Origin: Polaromonas sp. 39-63-25
GTDB lineage: Bacteria; Pseudomonadota; Gammaproteobacteria; Burkholderiales; Burkholderiaceae_C
Direction of reading: 5' to 3'
Assembly (NCBI RefSeq): GCF_002278925.1
Contig: NZ_NCJH01000006.1
Span: 434,001-498,000 of the forward strand
Length of the DNA: 64,000 nucleotides
In this document: in pieces, positions 7,551-16,775 of the stretch
Numbering within the stretch: position 1 is the stretch's first letter
Layout of the letters: the number at the start of each line of letters is the position of its first letter
Program-made: the position numbers and the translations under genes
Notes under the pieces: model-generated
Told to the model about the DNA's origin: nothing
Databases searched by the model: none
What the model saw: the letters and a program-made list of their open reading frames with translations, nothing else

Positions 7551-9476
7551 TCAACTCGGCAGGTATCCCTGCACAAGGCGTTTGAGCGTGCCCTTGATCG
7601 CATCGACGTCGTTTACCTGAGCGGCAAGCCAGAGAGCACGCAACTCCGGGGTAAGGTCAGCCCATGACAGGCAAGGTTCATGGGCTTTCATGATGCGGGG
7701 ATGTGCTGTTGGCTCAGGGTTGTCGCCAATCAGCAATTCTTCGTAGAGTTTTTCACCAGGCCGCAAACCTGTGATCCTGATCTCAATATCACCCGTAGTC
7801 GCACCGTCCTCCCGCACTGTCAGGCCTGATAGCTCCACCATGCGGCGAGCCAAATCCAGTATCTTCACAGGAGTCCCCATGTCGAGCACAAAAACATCTC
7901 CCCCCACCGCCATGGCGCCCGCTTGAAGCACCAGCTGAGCAGCCTCGGGAATGGTCATGAAATACCGCGTAACCTCGGCATGAGTCACCGTCAGCGGGCC
8001 ACCATCAGCGAGTTGACGCCGAAACAGTGGCACAACACTACCGCTAGAACCAAGCACATTGCCAAAGCGAACCATGGTGAAGCAGGTCTGGTTGCCCTGA
8101 GAGCTACCAGATCCGGGGCTGCCATCCAGGAAGACCGGTGCACCCTCTTCCGCCAGCGCTTGGAGAACCAACTCTGCCATGCGCTTGCTGGCGCCCATGA
8201 CATTGGTAGGACGCACCGCTTTATCGGTCGAGATAAGTACGAAACGTGCAACCGTGTTCTCCAGCGCGGCACGGGCCATGTTAAGCGTGCCAAACACATT
8301 GTTTGCAATACCTTCACCGGCATTACTCTCCACCATGGGCACATGTTTGTAAGCGGCTGCATGGTAGACGATGGCAGGCCGGTAAAGTGAGCACAGGGCG
8401 GACATGCGTGCAAAGTTGAGGACGCTCCCGAGCAGCGGGACCAGCTCCACTGGTGATTGCTCTGAAAACTCCCTGGCTGAGCACAAGGCCTGAAGCTCCT
8501 GGTGAATGGCGTATAGACCAAACTCGCTGTGATCCAGCAGTAGCAACTGACGCGGTCGCTGTAGAACTATCTGCCGGCACAACTCGCTACCGATACTGCC
8601 TCCCGCGCCCGTAACCAGAACCACCTTTCCGGTCAGGTCGCGCGCTAACCGGTCGGTATCAGGCGGTACGGGCGTGCGGCCCAGCAAGTCTTCCACATCC
8701 AGCTCACGAAAATCACGCACCGTCACCCGTCCACTGGCGAGGTCGGCCCAGGCAGGTAACGTACGAATATGTACAGGCAAACCACGCAGACTTTCGATGA
8801 TGCTATTGCGGCGCTCTCTGGAGGCACGAGGCAGCGCCAGCAAGATGTCAGTGACCTGATGTCGGGTCACGATTTGCGAGATATCGGCTGGGCCAAATAC
8901 CGGGGCCCCATTGATACTGCGCCTCATCTTGGACGCATCATCATCAATGAAACCAATCAGCTTGTACTGACCGGTGATACCGATGGCAGTGGCCGTCTGA
9001 ACGCCAGCATTGCCCGCGCCATAGATCAGCAGACGCCCTTCTATCTGGCGGGCCATGCGGCCGGGGTCCGACAACCAGAACCGTGCCAGTGCGCGACTGA
9101 TGCCCACAAGGACCAGAAAAATCAGCGGCTGCAACAAACCGATAGTTCGCGGTATGCCAGGCCATTGCTGCCACAAAAGCAGCGCAAAGAGCAATACCCC
9201 ATACACTGCGGCCGCCTGCGCAGTCGCTACCAAAGCGGCGAGGCCGGTGTACCTGAAAATGGCGCGGTAAAGCCCAAATTTGATGAAAACCGGAACGGCA
9301 AGCACAGGTGCCAAAGCGTAGGCCACCCACTGCATGTCGGAGGGCCAGTGCAGCGTGTCCAGCCGCAGCGAGAACGCCATCCACATGGCAGTCACGGCCA
9401 TGACGACATCCAGCAACATCACCAGTAACCATTTGGTCACGCGCGACCAACTGAGAACCTGGCTACGCATGCGCAT
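7551..9476 (-). CDS. Membrane-bound CapD/WbpM-like nucleotide-sugar dehydratase
   Basis: The 641-residue protein has the WbpM layout. Four transmembrane helices lie in the first about 140 residues. A first Rossmann-like domain begins at [12 protein letters not shown], and the catalytic SDR domain begins at [15 protein letters not shown]. The active-site region contains [13 protein letters not shown] and [18 protein letters not shown]. The large WbpM/PglF-type enzymes use UDP-GlcNAc and remove water across C4/C6 to give the UDP-4-keto-6-deoxy sugar for QuiNAc or FucNAc-type sugars. Here fnlA already makes a related C5-inverted product, so this gene may supply a second amino sugar. The start is uncertain: GTG at 9521 or ATG at 9476 or 9470. 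It is the last gene of the long minus-strand cluster. Confidence 0.85.
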   Translation of the reverse strand: MRMRSQVLSWSRVTKWLLVMLLDVVMAVTAMWMAFSLRLDTLHWPSDMQWVAYALAPVLAVPVFIKFGLYRAIFRYTGLAALVATAQAAAVYGVLLFALLLWQQWPGIPRTIGLLQPLIFLVLVGISRALARFWLSDPGRMARQIEGRLLIYGAGNAGVQTATAIGITGQYKLIGFIDDDASKMRRSINGAPVFGPADISQIVTRHQVTDILLALPRASRERRNSIIESLRGLPVHIRTLPAWADLASGRVTVRDFRELDVEDLLGRTPVPPDTDRLARDLTGKVVLVTGAGGSIGSELCRQIVLQRPRQLLLLDHSEFGLYAIHQELQALCSAREFSEQSPVELVPLLGSVLNFARMSALCSLYRPAIVYHAAAYKHVPMVESNAGEGIANNVFGTLNMARAALENTVARFVLISTDKAVRPTNVMGASKRMAELVLQALAEEGAPVFLDGSPGSGSSQGNQTCFTMVRFGNVLGSSGSVVPLFRRQLADGGPLTVTHAEVTRYFMTIPEAAQLVLQAGAMAVGGDVFVLDMGTPVKILDLARRMVELSGLTVREDGATTGDIEIRITGLRPGEKLYEELLIGDNPEPTAHPRIMKAHEPCLSWADLTPELRALWLAAQVNDVDAIKGTLKRLVQGYLPS

Positions 9477-9554
9477 CGTCCGACAAAAGCTGGAGAAAAA
9501 AGCGTTTTCGACGTACCCCACCCTGAGCCCATGCCCAGGTTCGCTTCCCGGATT

Positions 9555-10853
9555 TCATGTTTTTATCAACCGATCTTCATATTTAAAGTGTTGCACACCC
9601 TCCGCGATGCTGCTCCGTGATACCTCACGACTATGAAAGCCGTAAGCTAACAGGACGCCCAGCGATACACAGAAAAAATCACCAATGTAGGCATCGTACA
9701 GGGATGAGTTGAACAGGCAAGACACTATCAGTGCAAGCAGCACTGACTGCCCTGCCCGGGCAACAGGGTGATCCATCTTGCGTAGGTCAAACAAGATGGA
9801 TCCAAAAAATGAGCACAAGAGGAGAATTCCACCCACTCCCAACTGCACACCCCATAGCAGAAATTCCTGGTGAGGGTTGCCGTGCGCATAGTAGTAATAA
9901 GAACCCAGACTTTTATGTGCGGGGTTTTTTAATTGCTCAATTCTGTTGAACTCCGTGACCCAACTACCCGCACCAGATCCCATCAAGGGTTTTTCGGCAA
10001 TCGCCCTAACCGATGTTTTCCAGAAATTTAATCTCACGCCGGATGAACTGAGCGGATCGGGTTTGGAAGAATAAGCCGATATCTCCGTCTTGATGACCGA
10101 AAATCTCTGCGCCACCTTGTCAAAACTGAAAAAGGCCACCAGAACTATCAGTGGCGGTACGAATACGGAAGCGAAGCGGTACCTTCCAGGCATAGCCCAG
10201 AAAATAGCCAGAGACACCATCGTTACTGCAACGAGATAACCCGTACGGCCCGAAAAAACAATCAATACGTTTCCCAGCGCCAGGATAGATATAGCGATGG
10301 CCGCGAAAAACAACGGTCGAGTAGGAGCGAGCGTTTTCAAATGCCAGAAAACGGCAGAAACCACCGCGCTCATGATGCCCTGATCCAGATAGCTGGAAAA
10401 GACCGCGTAGGAGGTCTTGGCCATGTTTGCGGTGGCCCACGGAACCGGGACATGAAAATAGAGCAACCAGGCGCTGAGAAGCAAAAAAACTTGCGCACCC
10501 AGGAAAAAGGCCAAGGCATACAAAGCCTCTTGGCGCGTTCGAATCAGTACCAGAAGAGCGGGAATCACCAAAAATTTGCCATACTTGCCAACCGCGCCAA
10601 GCGCACTGTTCATGGGTGCGGTAGTCCAAAGAAGGCTGAATGCAAAAACAAATACCACGAAGGTCGCCAGCCGCGGGGTCCACATCTTCTGCAGAGGCGC
10701 CACGTCCGTAGCACACCGTCCGCCCCTCAAAAGCACAACCAGAACCGCAATCACCAGCAAGACCTTACTGATACTTACAATGGCTAGAGACAGCCCGACC
10801 GACGCGGCAACCAAACACACCAGCCCCAAGCGGATGCCAGGATTTTTAATCAT
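9555..10853 (-). CDS. waaL: O-antigen ligase family protein (WaaL-like)
   Basis: The 432-residue protein is a polytopic membrane protein with about 10-12 hydrophobic segments and the Wzy_C/O-antigen ligase signature. The large periplasmic loop (roughly residues 270-340) contains SSSGVRLNFWKTS, the GSGAGSWVTEF segment and AHGNPHQEFLLWGVQLG. The H of NPHQEFL and the R of GVRLNFW match residues essential in WaaL. The family joins undecaprenyl-linked O-antigen to lipid A-core in the periplasm; some members are polymerases. Because three separate Wzy-like proteins are encoded at 16.8-22.3 kb, ligase is the better guess. The gap to the next gene upstream is 13 bases. Confidence 0.8.
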   Translation of the reverse strand: MIKNPGIRLGLVCLVAASVGLSLAIVSISKVLLVIAVLVVLLRGGRCATDVAPLQKMWTPRLATFVVFVFAFSLLWTTAPMNSALGAVGKYGKFLVIPALLVLIRTRQEALYALAFFLGAQVFLLLSAWLLYFHVPVPWATANMAKTSYAVFSSYLDQGIMSAVVSAVFWHLKTLAPTRPLFFAAIAISILALGNVLIVFSGRTGYLVAVTMVSLAIFWAMPGRYRFASVFVPPLIVLVAFFSFDKVAQRFSVIKTEISAYSSKPDPLSSSGVRLNFWKTSVRAIAEKPLMGSGAGSWVTEFNRIEQLKNPAHKSLGSYYYYAHGNPHQEFLLWGVQLGVGGILLLCSFFGSILFDLRKMDHPVARAGQSVLLALIVSCLFNSSLYDAYIGDFFCVSLGVLLAYGFHSREVSRSSIAEGVQHFKYEDRLIKT

Positions 10854-10866
10854 TAGCGGGTAGCTT

Positions 10867-11427
10867 TCAATGGGACACGCCGTCCCGGCGCAGCACTTTT
10901 ACAAAAGTGCGCCAGAGAATACGCATGTCAAACCACAGTGACTGACGCTGCAAATACTCGACATCCAGCTTCACCTTATCCGGAATGGGCAATTCGTCCC
11001 GACCATTGATCTGCGCCCAACCCGTCAGCCCCGGTACCAATTCATGCACACCAAATTGCGTGCGCAAGGCGACAAGATCATGCTGATTAAACAAGGCCGG
11101 CCTTGGGCCTACGAGGCTCATGTCGCCCTTCAGGATGCTCCACAATTGCGGGAGTTCATCAAGGCTTGATTGCCTCAGGAAAGACCCGGGAGGAGTGAGG
11201 AACTGCTTTGGATCAGCCAGGAGATGCGTTGCCACTGCGGGCGTATCCACTTGCATAGTTCTGAATTTTGGCATCCTGAATATCGTGTTGTGCTGCCCGA
11301 ACCGGTCGGACCAATAAATCACCGGCCCTTTTGACGTCAACCGGACAAGCACAGCAACCAGCGCAATAGGCACCAGCAAAACCAGTCCAGCCAGCAGGGC
11401 CGAACACAAATCGAATAAGCGCTTCAT
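10867..11427 (-). CDS. Undecaprenyl-phosphate sugar phosphotransferase (PglC-type)
   Basis: With the ATG at 11427 the product is 186 residues, the size of the minimal monotopic phosphoglycosyl transferases (PglC about 200). One re-entrant hydrophobic segment lies at about 8-30. It is followed by PKFRTM, the catalytic acidic pair DE at 90-91 in SLDELPQLWSILKGDMS, LVGPRP and PGLTGWAQINGRD. These enzymes start repeat-unit assembly by moving a phosphosugar from a UDP-sugar to undecaprenyl phosphate on the inner face of the membrane. Likely donors are UDP-activated amino sugars. The preceding gene, fnlC, ends 46 bases upstream. Confidence 0.88.
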   Translation of the reverse strand: MKRLFDLCSALLAGLVLLVPIALVAVLVRLTSKGPVIYWSDRFGQHNTIFRMPKFRTMQVDTPAVATHLLADPKQFLTPPGSFLRQSSLDELPQLWSILKGDMSLVGPRPALFNQHDLVALRTQFGVHELVPGLTGWAQINGRDELPIPDKVKLDVEYLQRQSLWFDMRILWRTFVKVLRRDGVSH

Positions 11428-11473
11428 AAAAACTCCACGCCGAAGACCCTTGTTCCGACCACCGGCGAGTCTA

Positions 11474-12601
11474 TTATTTTTTTGACCAGACCACCCGGTT
11501 GATGTAGTCGATGTAGCTTGTGACAACCCTGACGATCTGGGTAGAAACATGAGGGTTCTCATAGTCAGCAATCGGCAAAACCGGGCGCCGGTCTTTGCTG
11601 TACTGTGATTTCACGATTTCAATGGCATCCAGCACACGATCCTTCCGGAGTCCGCTCATGATCAGCGTCCCCACATCCATCCCTTCAGGTCGTTCATGCG
11701 CATTTCGAAGCGTGATGGAGCACAGGTTCAGGAGCGACGTTTCTTCAGTGATTGTTCCGCTGTCCGAGAGAACGCAATAGGCCTCGGTCTGCAGTTTCAT
11801 ATAGTCGAAAAATCCCAGTGGTTTCCCGAAAATGATTCGCTTGTCGAGCCCTTCGTACCCAACTTCTTCGAGGCGCTTGCGTGTCCGGGGATGTGTAGAG
11901 ACGATGACCGGGAAGCCATATTTTTTGACCAGTTCCTTGAGGGTTTCAAGAAGGTCCCGCAGCGCATCAGGAGAATCCACGTTTTCTTCCCGGTGTGCAC
12001 TGACAAGAAAGAATTCGTTTGGCTTGAGCTTCAAACGTGAAACGACATCGGATTTTTCGATTTTTGGCATGTAAAAATCGATGACTTCGCGCATGTGGGA
12101 GCCGGTCTTGATGATCGTTTCAGGCCGAACCCCTTCAGCGATAAGGTAGCGGCGTGCGTGCTCCGTCAGAACCATGTTGATGTCAGACAGATGGTCTAAC
12201 ACCTTTCGGTTGAGTTCTTCAGGAACACGCTGGTCGAAGCACCGATTGCCAGCCTCCATATGAAACACTGGAATTTTCCGTCGCTTGGCGGCGATGACCG
12301 CCAGACATGAGTTAGTGTCTCCGTACAGCATAACGGCATCAGGACGCTCGCTTTCCAGCACCGCATCGGCCTTCATGATGATCTGCCCGATTGTCTGCGC
12401 GGCGTTCTCCCCGACGGCCTCCAGAAAATGATCGGGCTTGCGAATCTGCAAGTCTTCAAAGAAGATCTGATTCAGCTCATAGTCAAAGTTCTGGCCCGTG
12501 TGCACCAGCACATGGTTGGTGTACTTGTCGAGTGCCGCGATCACGCGGCTCATTTTGATCAACTCAGGACGTGTCCCGACTATCGTCATCACTTTAAACA
12601 C
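11474..12601 (-). CDS. fnlC: UDP-N-acetyl sugar 2-epimerase of the UDP-L-FucNAc pathway
   Basis: This 375-residue enzyme belongs to the UDP-GlcNAc 2-epimerase (WecB/FnlC) family. The N terminus KVMTIVGTRPELIKMSRVI is typical, and further marks are VHTGQNFD, MLYGDTNSCLA, FHMEAGNRCFDQRVPEE, VSAHREENVD and SDSGTITEE. FnlC performs the last step to UDP-N-acetyl-L-fucosamine. I use a GTG start at 12601, which overlaps the fnlA stop by 8 bases and puts the family N terminus at the start; the longer frame upstream has no homologous look. Identification as FnlC rather than plain WecB rests on the adjacent fnlA, fnlB and wbuB. Confidence 0.88.
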   Translation of the reverse strand: MFKVMTIVGTRPELIKMSRVIAALDKYTNHVLVHTGQNFDYELNQIFFEDLQIRKPDHFLEAVGENAAQTIGQIIMKADAVLESERPDAVMLYGDTNSCLAVIAAKRRKIPVFHMEAGNRCFDQRVPEELNRKVLDHLSDINMVLTEHARRYLIAEGVRPETIIKTGSHMREVIDFYMPKIEKSDVVSRLKLKPNEFFLVSAHREENVDSPDALRDLLETLKELVKKYGFPVIVSTHPRTRKRLEEVGYEGLDKRIIFGKPLGFFDYMKLQTEAYCVLSDSGTITEETSLLNLCSITLRNAHERPEGMDVGTLIMSGLRKDRVLDAIEIVKSQYSKDRRPVLPIADYENPHVSTQIVRVVTSYIDYINRVVWSKK

Positions 12602-13604
12602 GAAACGCCTCCTCAATAAATTCAAGTTTTTGCAAAAGCGCCTGGACCTCTCCAACATTCAGTCGCCGGGTATTGTGCGAGGTATAGTCATCAAGGTGGG
12701 AAATACGCTCTTCGCCATCGCTGAAATACTTGGCGTAGTTTAAATCTCGGTTGTCGGCAGGAATACGGTAGTACTCACCCATATCATCGACTTTCGCCAT
12801 TTCTTCTCTAGATACCAATGTCTCATAAAGTTTTTCGCCGTGACGTGTTCCGATAATCCGGACGGGATTGTCTTTTCCAAAAAGGGATTTCAGCGCCTGT
12901 GCGAGATCTGCGACCGTTGAAGCCGGCGCCTTCTGCACAAAAATGTCGCCCTGCTTGCCGTGTTCAAACGCGTGAAGCACCAGATCCACGGAATCATCCA
13001 GCGACATCAGAAAACGGGTCATATTGGCATCTGTAACGGTCAAAGGCATGCCTGTCTTCAGCTGCGACACAAACAATGGAATGACGGAACCTCTCGACGC
13101 CATCACGTTGCCGTAGCGGGTGGCACAAAGAACCGTTTCGCCTTCGTCCTGCATCCTCGCTTTCGCGACCATGAGCTTTTCCATCATGGCCTTGGAAACA
13201 CCCATGGCATTGATGGGATAAACAGCCTTGTCAGTGCTGAGCACCACTACCCGCTTCACGGCATGCGCAATGGCGGCGTTCATGACATTTTCAGCGCCAA
13301 GTACGTTGGTCCGCACCGCTTCCATCGGATAAAACTCGCACGACGGCACCTGCTTGAGCGCGGCAGCATGAAAAACGTAGTCAACGCCTTTCATGGCCTG
13401 ATGAATACTGTCGTAATTCCGGATATCGCCAATATAGAACTTCAGCTTGTCGTTACTCAGGGCAATGCGCATTTCTTCCTGTTTCTTCTCATCACGGCTG
13501 AAAATGCGTATTTCGCGTACCGCCGTCGAAAGAAAGCGTTTGAGAACGGCATTGCCAAACGAGCCCGTACCACCGGTAATCATGAGTACTTTGTTATCGA
13601 ACAT
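12594..13604 (-). CDS. fnlA: UDP-GlcNAc 4,6-dehydratase/5-epimerase (FnlA/WbjB/CapE)
   Basis: The 336-residue SDR starts with VLMITGGTGSFGNAVLKRF and holds the active-site blocks VFHAAALKQVPSCEFYP and VVLSTDKAVYPINAMGVSK, where M and K replace the usual Tyr-x-x-x-Lys arrangement in this subfamily. The C-terminal RIIGTRHGEKLYETLVSREEM is characteristic of FnlA/CapE. It dehydrates UDP-GlcNAc with inversion at C5, the committed step toward UDP-L-FucNAc or L-QuiNAc. It lies 12 bases after fnlB and overlaps fnlC. Confidence 0.93.
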   Translation of the reverse strand: MFDNKVLMITGGTGSFGNAVLKRFLSTAVREIRIFSRDEKKQEEMRIALSNDKLKFYIGDIRNYDSIHQAMKGVDYVFHAAALKQVPSCEFYPMEAVRTNVLGAENVMNAAIAHAVKRVVVLSTDKAVYPINAMGVSKAMMEKLMVAKARMQDEGETVLCATRYGNVMASRGSVIPLFVSQLKTGMPLTVTDANMTRFLMSLDDSVDLVLHAFEHGKQGDIFVQKAPASTVADLAQALKSLFGKDNPVRIIGTRHGEKLYETLVSREEMAKVDDMGEYYRIPADNRDLNYAKYFSDGEERISHLDDYTSHNTRRLNVGEVQALLQKLEFIEEAFRV

Positions 13605-13616
13605 GGTGTGGTGTTA

Positions 13617-14471
13617 TCAATTAAAGGAATGCATTGTGCCAACCAGCTCGCTCCAACCGGGAGCGATGTAACCCGTCGCATTTTGGAAACGTTGCGTGTT
13701 CAGTGAACGGTCAATAACGAACTTGTCGTCCATCTCAATGTTGATGGACTTGTTGTAGGTCCTGGCGATCAGCTGCAGCAGATCATACTTGCCGATCGGC
13801 TGCGCGCCGACGTGGAAAAGGCCGGAAAGTTCAGGGCGGGGGATTACAACATCACGCACCACCTGGGCAAAGACAACATTTGGCAGGCCGGAAAAAATGG
13901 CTCGGCTAAACCCCTTGCAAGAACCCTGCTGCGACAGGAACCATTCAAGCAATCCATAGGCACTCTGCAATTCATGGCCGATGGTTGAGGTGCGCAAAGT
14001 AATGGCGTGTGCGTCATCCACCTCACCCAGGTGCTTGGACTTGCCATAAACGTCCACCGCGTCAGGCGCGTCGTCCTCGACGTAGCCGCCCCTTGTGCCG
14101 GAAAACACGCAGTCTGTGCTCACGTGGACCAGTCGCGCCCCGGTCGCCGCACACATATCGGCCATTCGATGCGGAAGCAGCGCGTTCAACGGTATGGCCA
14201 GCAACGGGTCTTCGGCTTCTCGATGGTGTTTTGTCAGCCCAACGCAATTCACCACCACATCTGGCTGCACCAGCGCAAAAATCCGCACCAGTGCGTCGTG
14301 CTTTTCGACATCCACGCCCGAAATCAGCCTGGAGGCGAGAACTTCTGGAAAAAACCGCTTTAAATTGTCAGAACGCAGCGTACCCCAGACATCCCATTCT
14401 TTCTTCTCACTTAGCACGCGAAACATGGCGCTGCCGATCATTCCGCTGGCTCCAAAGACCAATACCTTCAT
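13617..14471 (-). CDS. fnlB: NAD(P)-dependent reductase of the L-FucNAc pathway (FnlB/WbjC, RmlD-like)
   Basis: The 284-residue extended SDR begins KVLVFGASGMIGSAMFRVL and contains NCVGLTKH, the catalytic block VHVSTDCVFSGTRGGYVE and VYGKSKHLGEV. It lacks the C-terminal cupin found in CapF, which fits the short RmlD-like form of FnlB. In the pathway this step reduces the 4-keto intermediate made by FnlA and takes part in C3 epimerisation. Its ATG overlaps the stop of the following glycosyltransferase by 4 bases (14468-14471). Confidence 0.85.
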   Translation of the reverse strand: MKVLVFGASGMIGSAMFRVLSEKKEWDVWGTLRSDNLKRFFPEVLASRLISGVDVEKHDALVRIFALVQPDVVVNCVGLTKHHREAEDPLLAIPLNALLPHRMADMCAATGARLVHVSTDCVFSGTRGGYVEDDAPDAVDVYGKSKHLGEVDDAHAITLRTSTIGHELQSAYGLLEWFLSQQGSCKGFSRAIFSGLPNVVFAQVVRDVVIPRPELSGLFHVGAQPIGKYDLLQLIARTYNKSINIEMDDKFVIDRSLNTQRFQNATGYIAPGWSELVGTMHSFN

Positions 14472-15715
14472 TCCATTTCCTTGTATGTTGCCGACATGCT
14501 GCGCAAGTGCGCCATCAGTTCCTGAACCAACTTGTCGTGGTCAAAATGGGCCTTGAAGTATCTCCGACCATTGGCACCCATCTCGCCGCGCTGTGCGGGT
14601 GACATGCTGTAGAGCCTTAAAACGGCATCAGCCAGTGCTTTTGCATCTTCGGCTCGAACACTGATTCCTGCCTGTGCATCTTCCACGACGCGTGCGCCCT
14701 CGCCATTGAGGCAGGCCACAATTGGCCGGCCAGAAGCCATGTAGGCCTGTATCTTATTGGGTACCGTGGCCGCAAAAATCGGTTCATCGGCTAGGGTCAC
14801 CAGCAAAGCCCCCGCCTTTTGCATTAGACCGGGCATGGTCTCTACAGGAAAGCGCCCGGGTAAATGCAGATTTGTCAGCCCTCGTATGACAACTTGCTCT
14901 CGCATCCAGTCCCATCTGCTTCCCTGCCCGAATACAACAAAGGAAATTTCGGATAGGGACTTCAGCAGCTCGGCTGCTTCCACGATAACTTCTATCGCCT
15001 GCGCCACGCCAACATTACCCGCAAACACCACTGGAAAACCAGTCTCCAGTGCCGCTACCTCAGGCAAAACCACACGCGGGTCTGGCGGCTCGCCGAAAGT
15101 GGCATCTACAGAGTTGGGGTAGTAAACGATGGTCTTGCCCGGCGCAAGCGCGGACACGGCAGCAATGAATGCGCGGGACTGTACCAGGATCAAATCCGAA
15201 TGCCTATAAATCCACCGGACCACCCGCTCAACCCATCGGAGCAAACGCGGGTGACGGATGTAGCCCGTGGCCGACAGGCTGTCGGGCCAGAGATCCTGCA
15301 CCCACAGAACAAGTTTTCGCCGCTTCAATCGGGCCAGGAAAATGCCCGGAATGGCGAGCAGTATGGGTGACAGTCCGTAGACAAACACCACGTCGTATTG
15401 CCGCTTGCGCAGCAGCCACGGCCCAAAAATCAGGCCAGAAAAAATGAATGACAAGTAGTTGAGAGCGAGTCGCCAGGCGCTGCGCGCGCCGCGCGGAAAC
15501 AGCGGCACACGAAATACCGTCGCACCCTCCCAGAATTCAAGCTGTGTGCCCCATGCGCGGTAGCCCTCGGTGATGCGCCCTTCCGGGTAATTGGGCTTGC
15601 CGGTCAATATGTCGACACGTACGCCTTTTTCCACCAGTGTCTTGACAATGTCGTTGATGCGAAAGCCTTCGGGCCAGAAATACTGACTGACAATCAGGAT
15701 ACGCACGCTATTCAC
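14468..15715 (-). CDS. wbuB: L-fucosamine transferase WbuB-like, GT4 family
   Basis: The 415-residue glycosyltransferase has a GT-B fold. Its N terminus reads RILIVSQYFWPEGFRINDIV, followed by LTGKPNYPEGRI and LWVQDLWPDSLSATGYI, all highly characteristic of WbuB. The C-terminal donor-binding region shows TVPNKIQAYMASGRPIVA. WbuB transfers L-FucNAc from UDP-L-FucNAc to the growing lipid-linked unit, and its place beside fnlA-B-C supports this. A hydrophobic stretch (LSFIFSGLIFGPWLL) may attach it to the membrane. The start is GTG at 15715, 8 bases inside the end of the upstream gene. Donor identity is inferred from context. Confidence 0.85.
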   Translation of the reverse strand: MNSVRILIVSQYFWPEGFRINDIVKTLVEKGVRVDILTGKPNYPEGRITEGYRAWGTQLEFWEGATVFRVPLFPRGARSAWRLALNYLSFIFSGLIFGPWLLRKRQYDVVFVYGLSPILLAIPGIFLARLKRRKLVLWVQDLWPDSLSATGYIRHPRLLRWVERVVRWIYRHSDLILVQSRAFIAAVSALAPGKTIVYYPNSVDATFGEPPDPRVVLPEVAALETGFPVVFAGNVGVAQAIEVIVEAAELLKSLSEISFVVFGQGSRWDWMREQVVIRGLTNLHLPGRFPVETMPGLMQKAGALLVTLADEPIFAATVPNKIQAYMASGRPIVACLNGEGARVVEDAQAGISVRAEDAKALADAVLRLYSMSPAQRGEMGANGRRYFKAHFDHDKLVQELMAHLRSMSATYKEME

Positions 15716-16775
15716 ACTTTTCCAAAAGGCTCTTCATAAATTCGGCGGCATTGAGCAGAGGTAAGGCCTCTTCGCTTGCTCCCATAAATCGCTTCACAGC
15801 CCTGGCAATGGATACGGGAGACTCGGGATCAAAGACCTGCTCGGGATCGAGCACGTCTCTTACGAAATCCAGCTCAGACGCCACGACGGCAAGCCCGGCT
15901 TGCCGGGCCTCTATCAGTGGAAGTCCGAAAGATTCGAAGGTCGATGGGAAGATCAAAGCTTGTACCTGAGTATAAAGTTGCTTAATCTGCTCATGAGATT
16001 GCCCCCCCAAATTTTGGAGATTTAACCCGAAATCCAGCTCCTTTTGGGCAATCCAGGCGCACAAGTCGGCGTTGGCATAACCATCCAGCGTCAGCCATAA
16101 GGCCGGGAACAGACCTTCCTGGGCCAGCAGGCACCAAGCCTCAATCAGCTGGCGATGGTTTTTGTGCGGCTCTCCGGAGCCTACATATAGAAATATGCTG
16201 TTAACTCCCGTCACGGGCTGAGGCGGTGTCAATGATCTCTGGTAGCCGTCGCTCACACTGACAAAGGGCAAAACGTAAACAGGCTTTCCACGTGCTTTGC
16301 CCGAGGCCCGCAAAATCGCTTTCATGGAGGGGGTCTGCACAACAAAAGCAGAGGCGTTTGCCGCCTTTGCAGAAAGCCACCAGCGCTCAATTTGCAGTCT
16401 TAGCCGGGCTTTGAGGGGGAAATCCTTCAGGCTGACGTCATCAATCAGGTACCTGTTTTGAATCAGAACAATGACGCGGCCTGCCGTCCTGAAGAGCGGC
16501 GGCAGGTTACCGAAGCACAAAACAGTGTCGTTTGACGATGTGGCCCCGGCCAACCACCACTCCGCGCGCAGGCGTTGCCATAGCGAAGGCTTGACTCGCC
16601 TGATGTCGGTGCTCTCCGCCAGACCCGGCGGCAAGGCCATTCTTGTATCCAGCTGCGCGGAGACTGCCAGGTGGGGGAGACGAGTTTCGAGCAGGGCGCG
16701 GAGCAATGTCGCCCCGCCGCCGTGATGCACGTTTGTTGCATGCAGAAAAAATCTTGCTGAAATATCCTCTTTCAA
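15708..16775 (-). CDS. Glycosyltransferase, GT4-like
   Basis: The 355-residue protein has GT-B features. The N-terminal half reads LHATNVHHGGGATLLRALL, and the C-terminal half has FLYVGSGEPHKNHRQLIEAW and the family's FPSTFESFGLPLIEARQAG donor-site block. The acceptor and sugar are unknown. Translation appears to start at TTG (16775), which overlaps the TGA of the upstream membrane-protein gene (TTGA junction); no suitable ATG exists in the first 45 codons. It ends inside the wbuB start, so the two are translationally coupled. Confidence 0.82.
   Translation of the reverse strand: MKEDISARFFLHATNVHHGGGATLLRALLETRLPHLAVSAQLDTRMALPPGLAESTDIRRVKPSLWQRLRAEWWLAGATSSNDTVLCFGNLPPLFRTAGRVIVLIQNRYLIDDVSLKDFPLKARLRLQIERWWLSAKAANASAFVVQTPSMKAILRASGKARGKPVYVLPFVSVSDGYQRSLTPPQPVTGVNSIFLYVGSGEPHKNHRQLIEAWCLLAQEGLFPALWLTLDGYANADLCAWIAQKELDFGLNLQNLGGQSHEQIKQLYTQVQALIFPSTFESFGLPLIEARQAGLAVVASELDFVRDVLDPEQVFDPESPVSIARAVKRFMGASEEALPLLNAAEFMKSLLEKCE

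Noticed and set aside
7475-7603. N-terminal extension of ArgB to 7603
   Set aside because: The 43 extra residues are not family-like and would run into the CapD-like gene; ATG 7474 gives the normal length.
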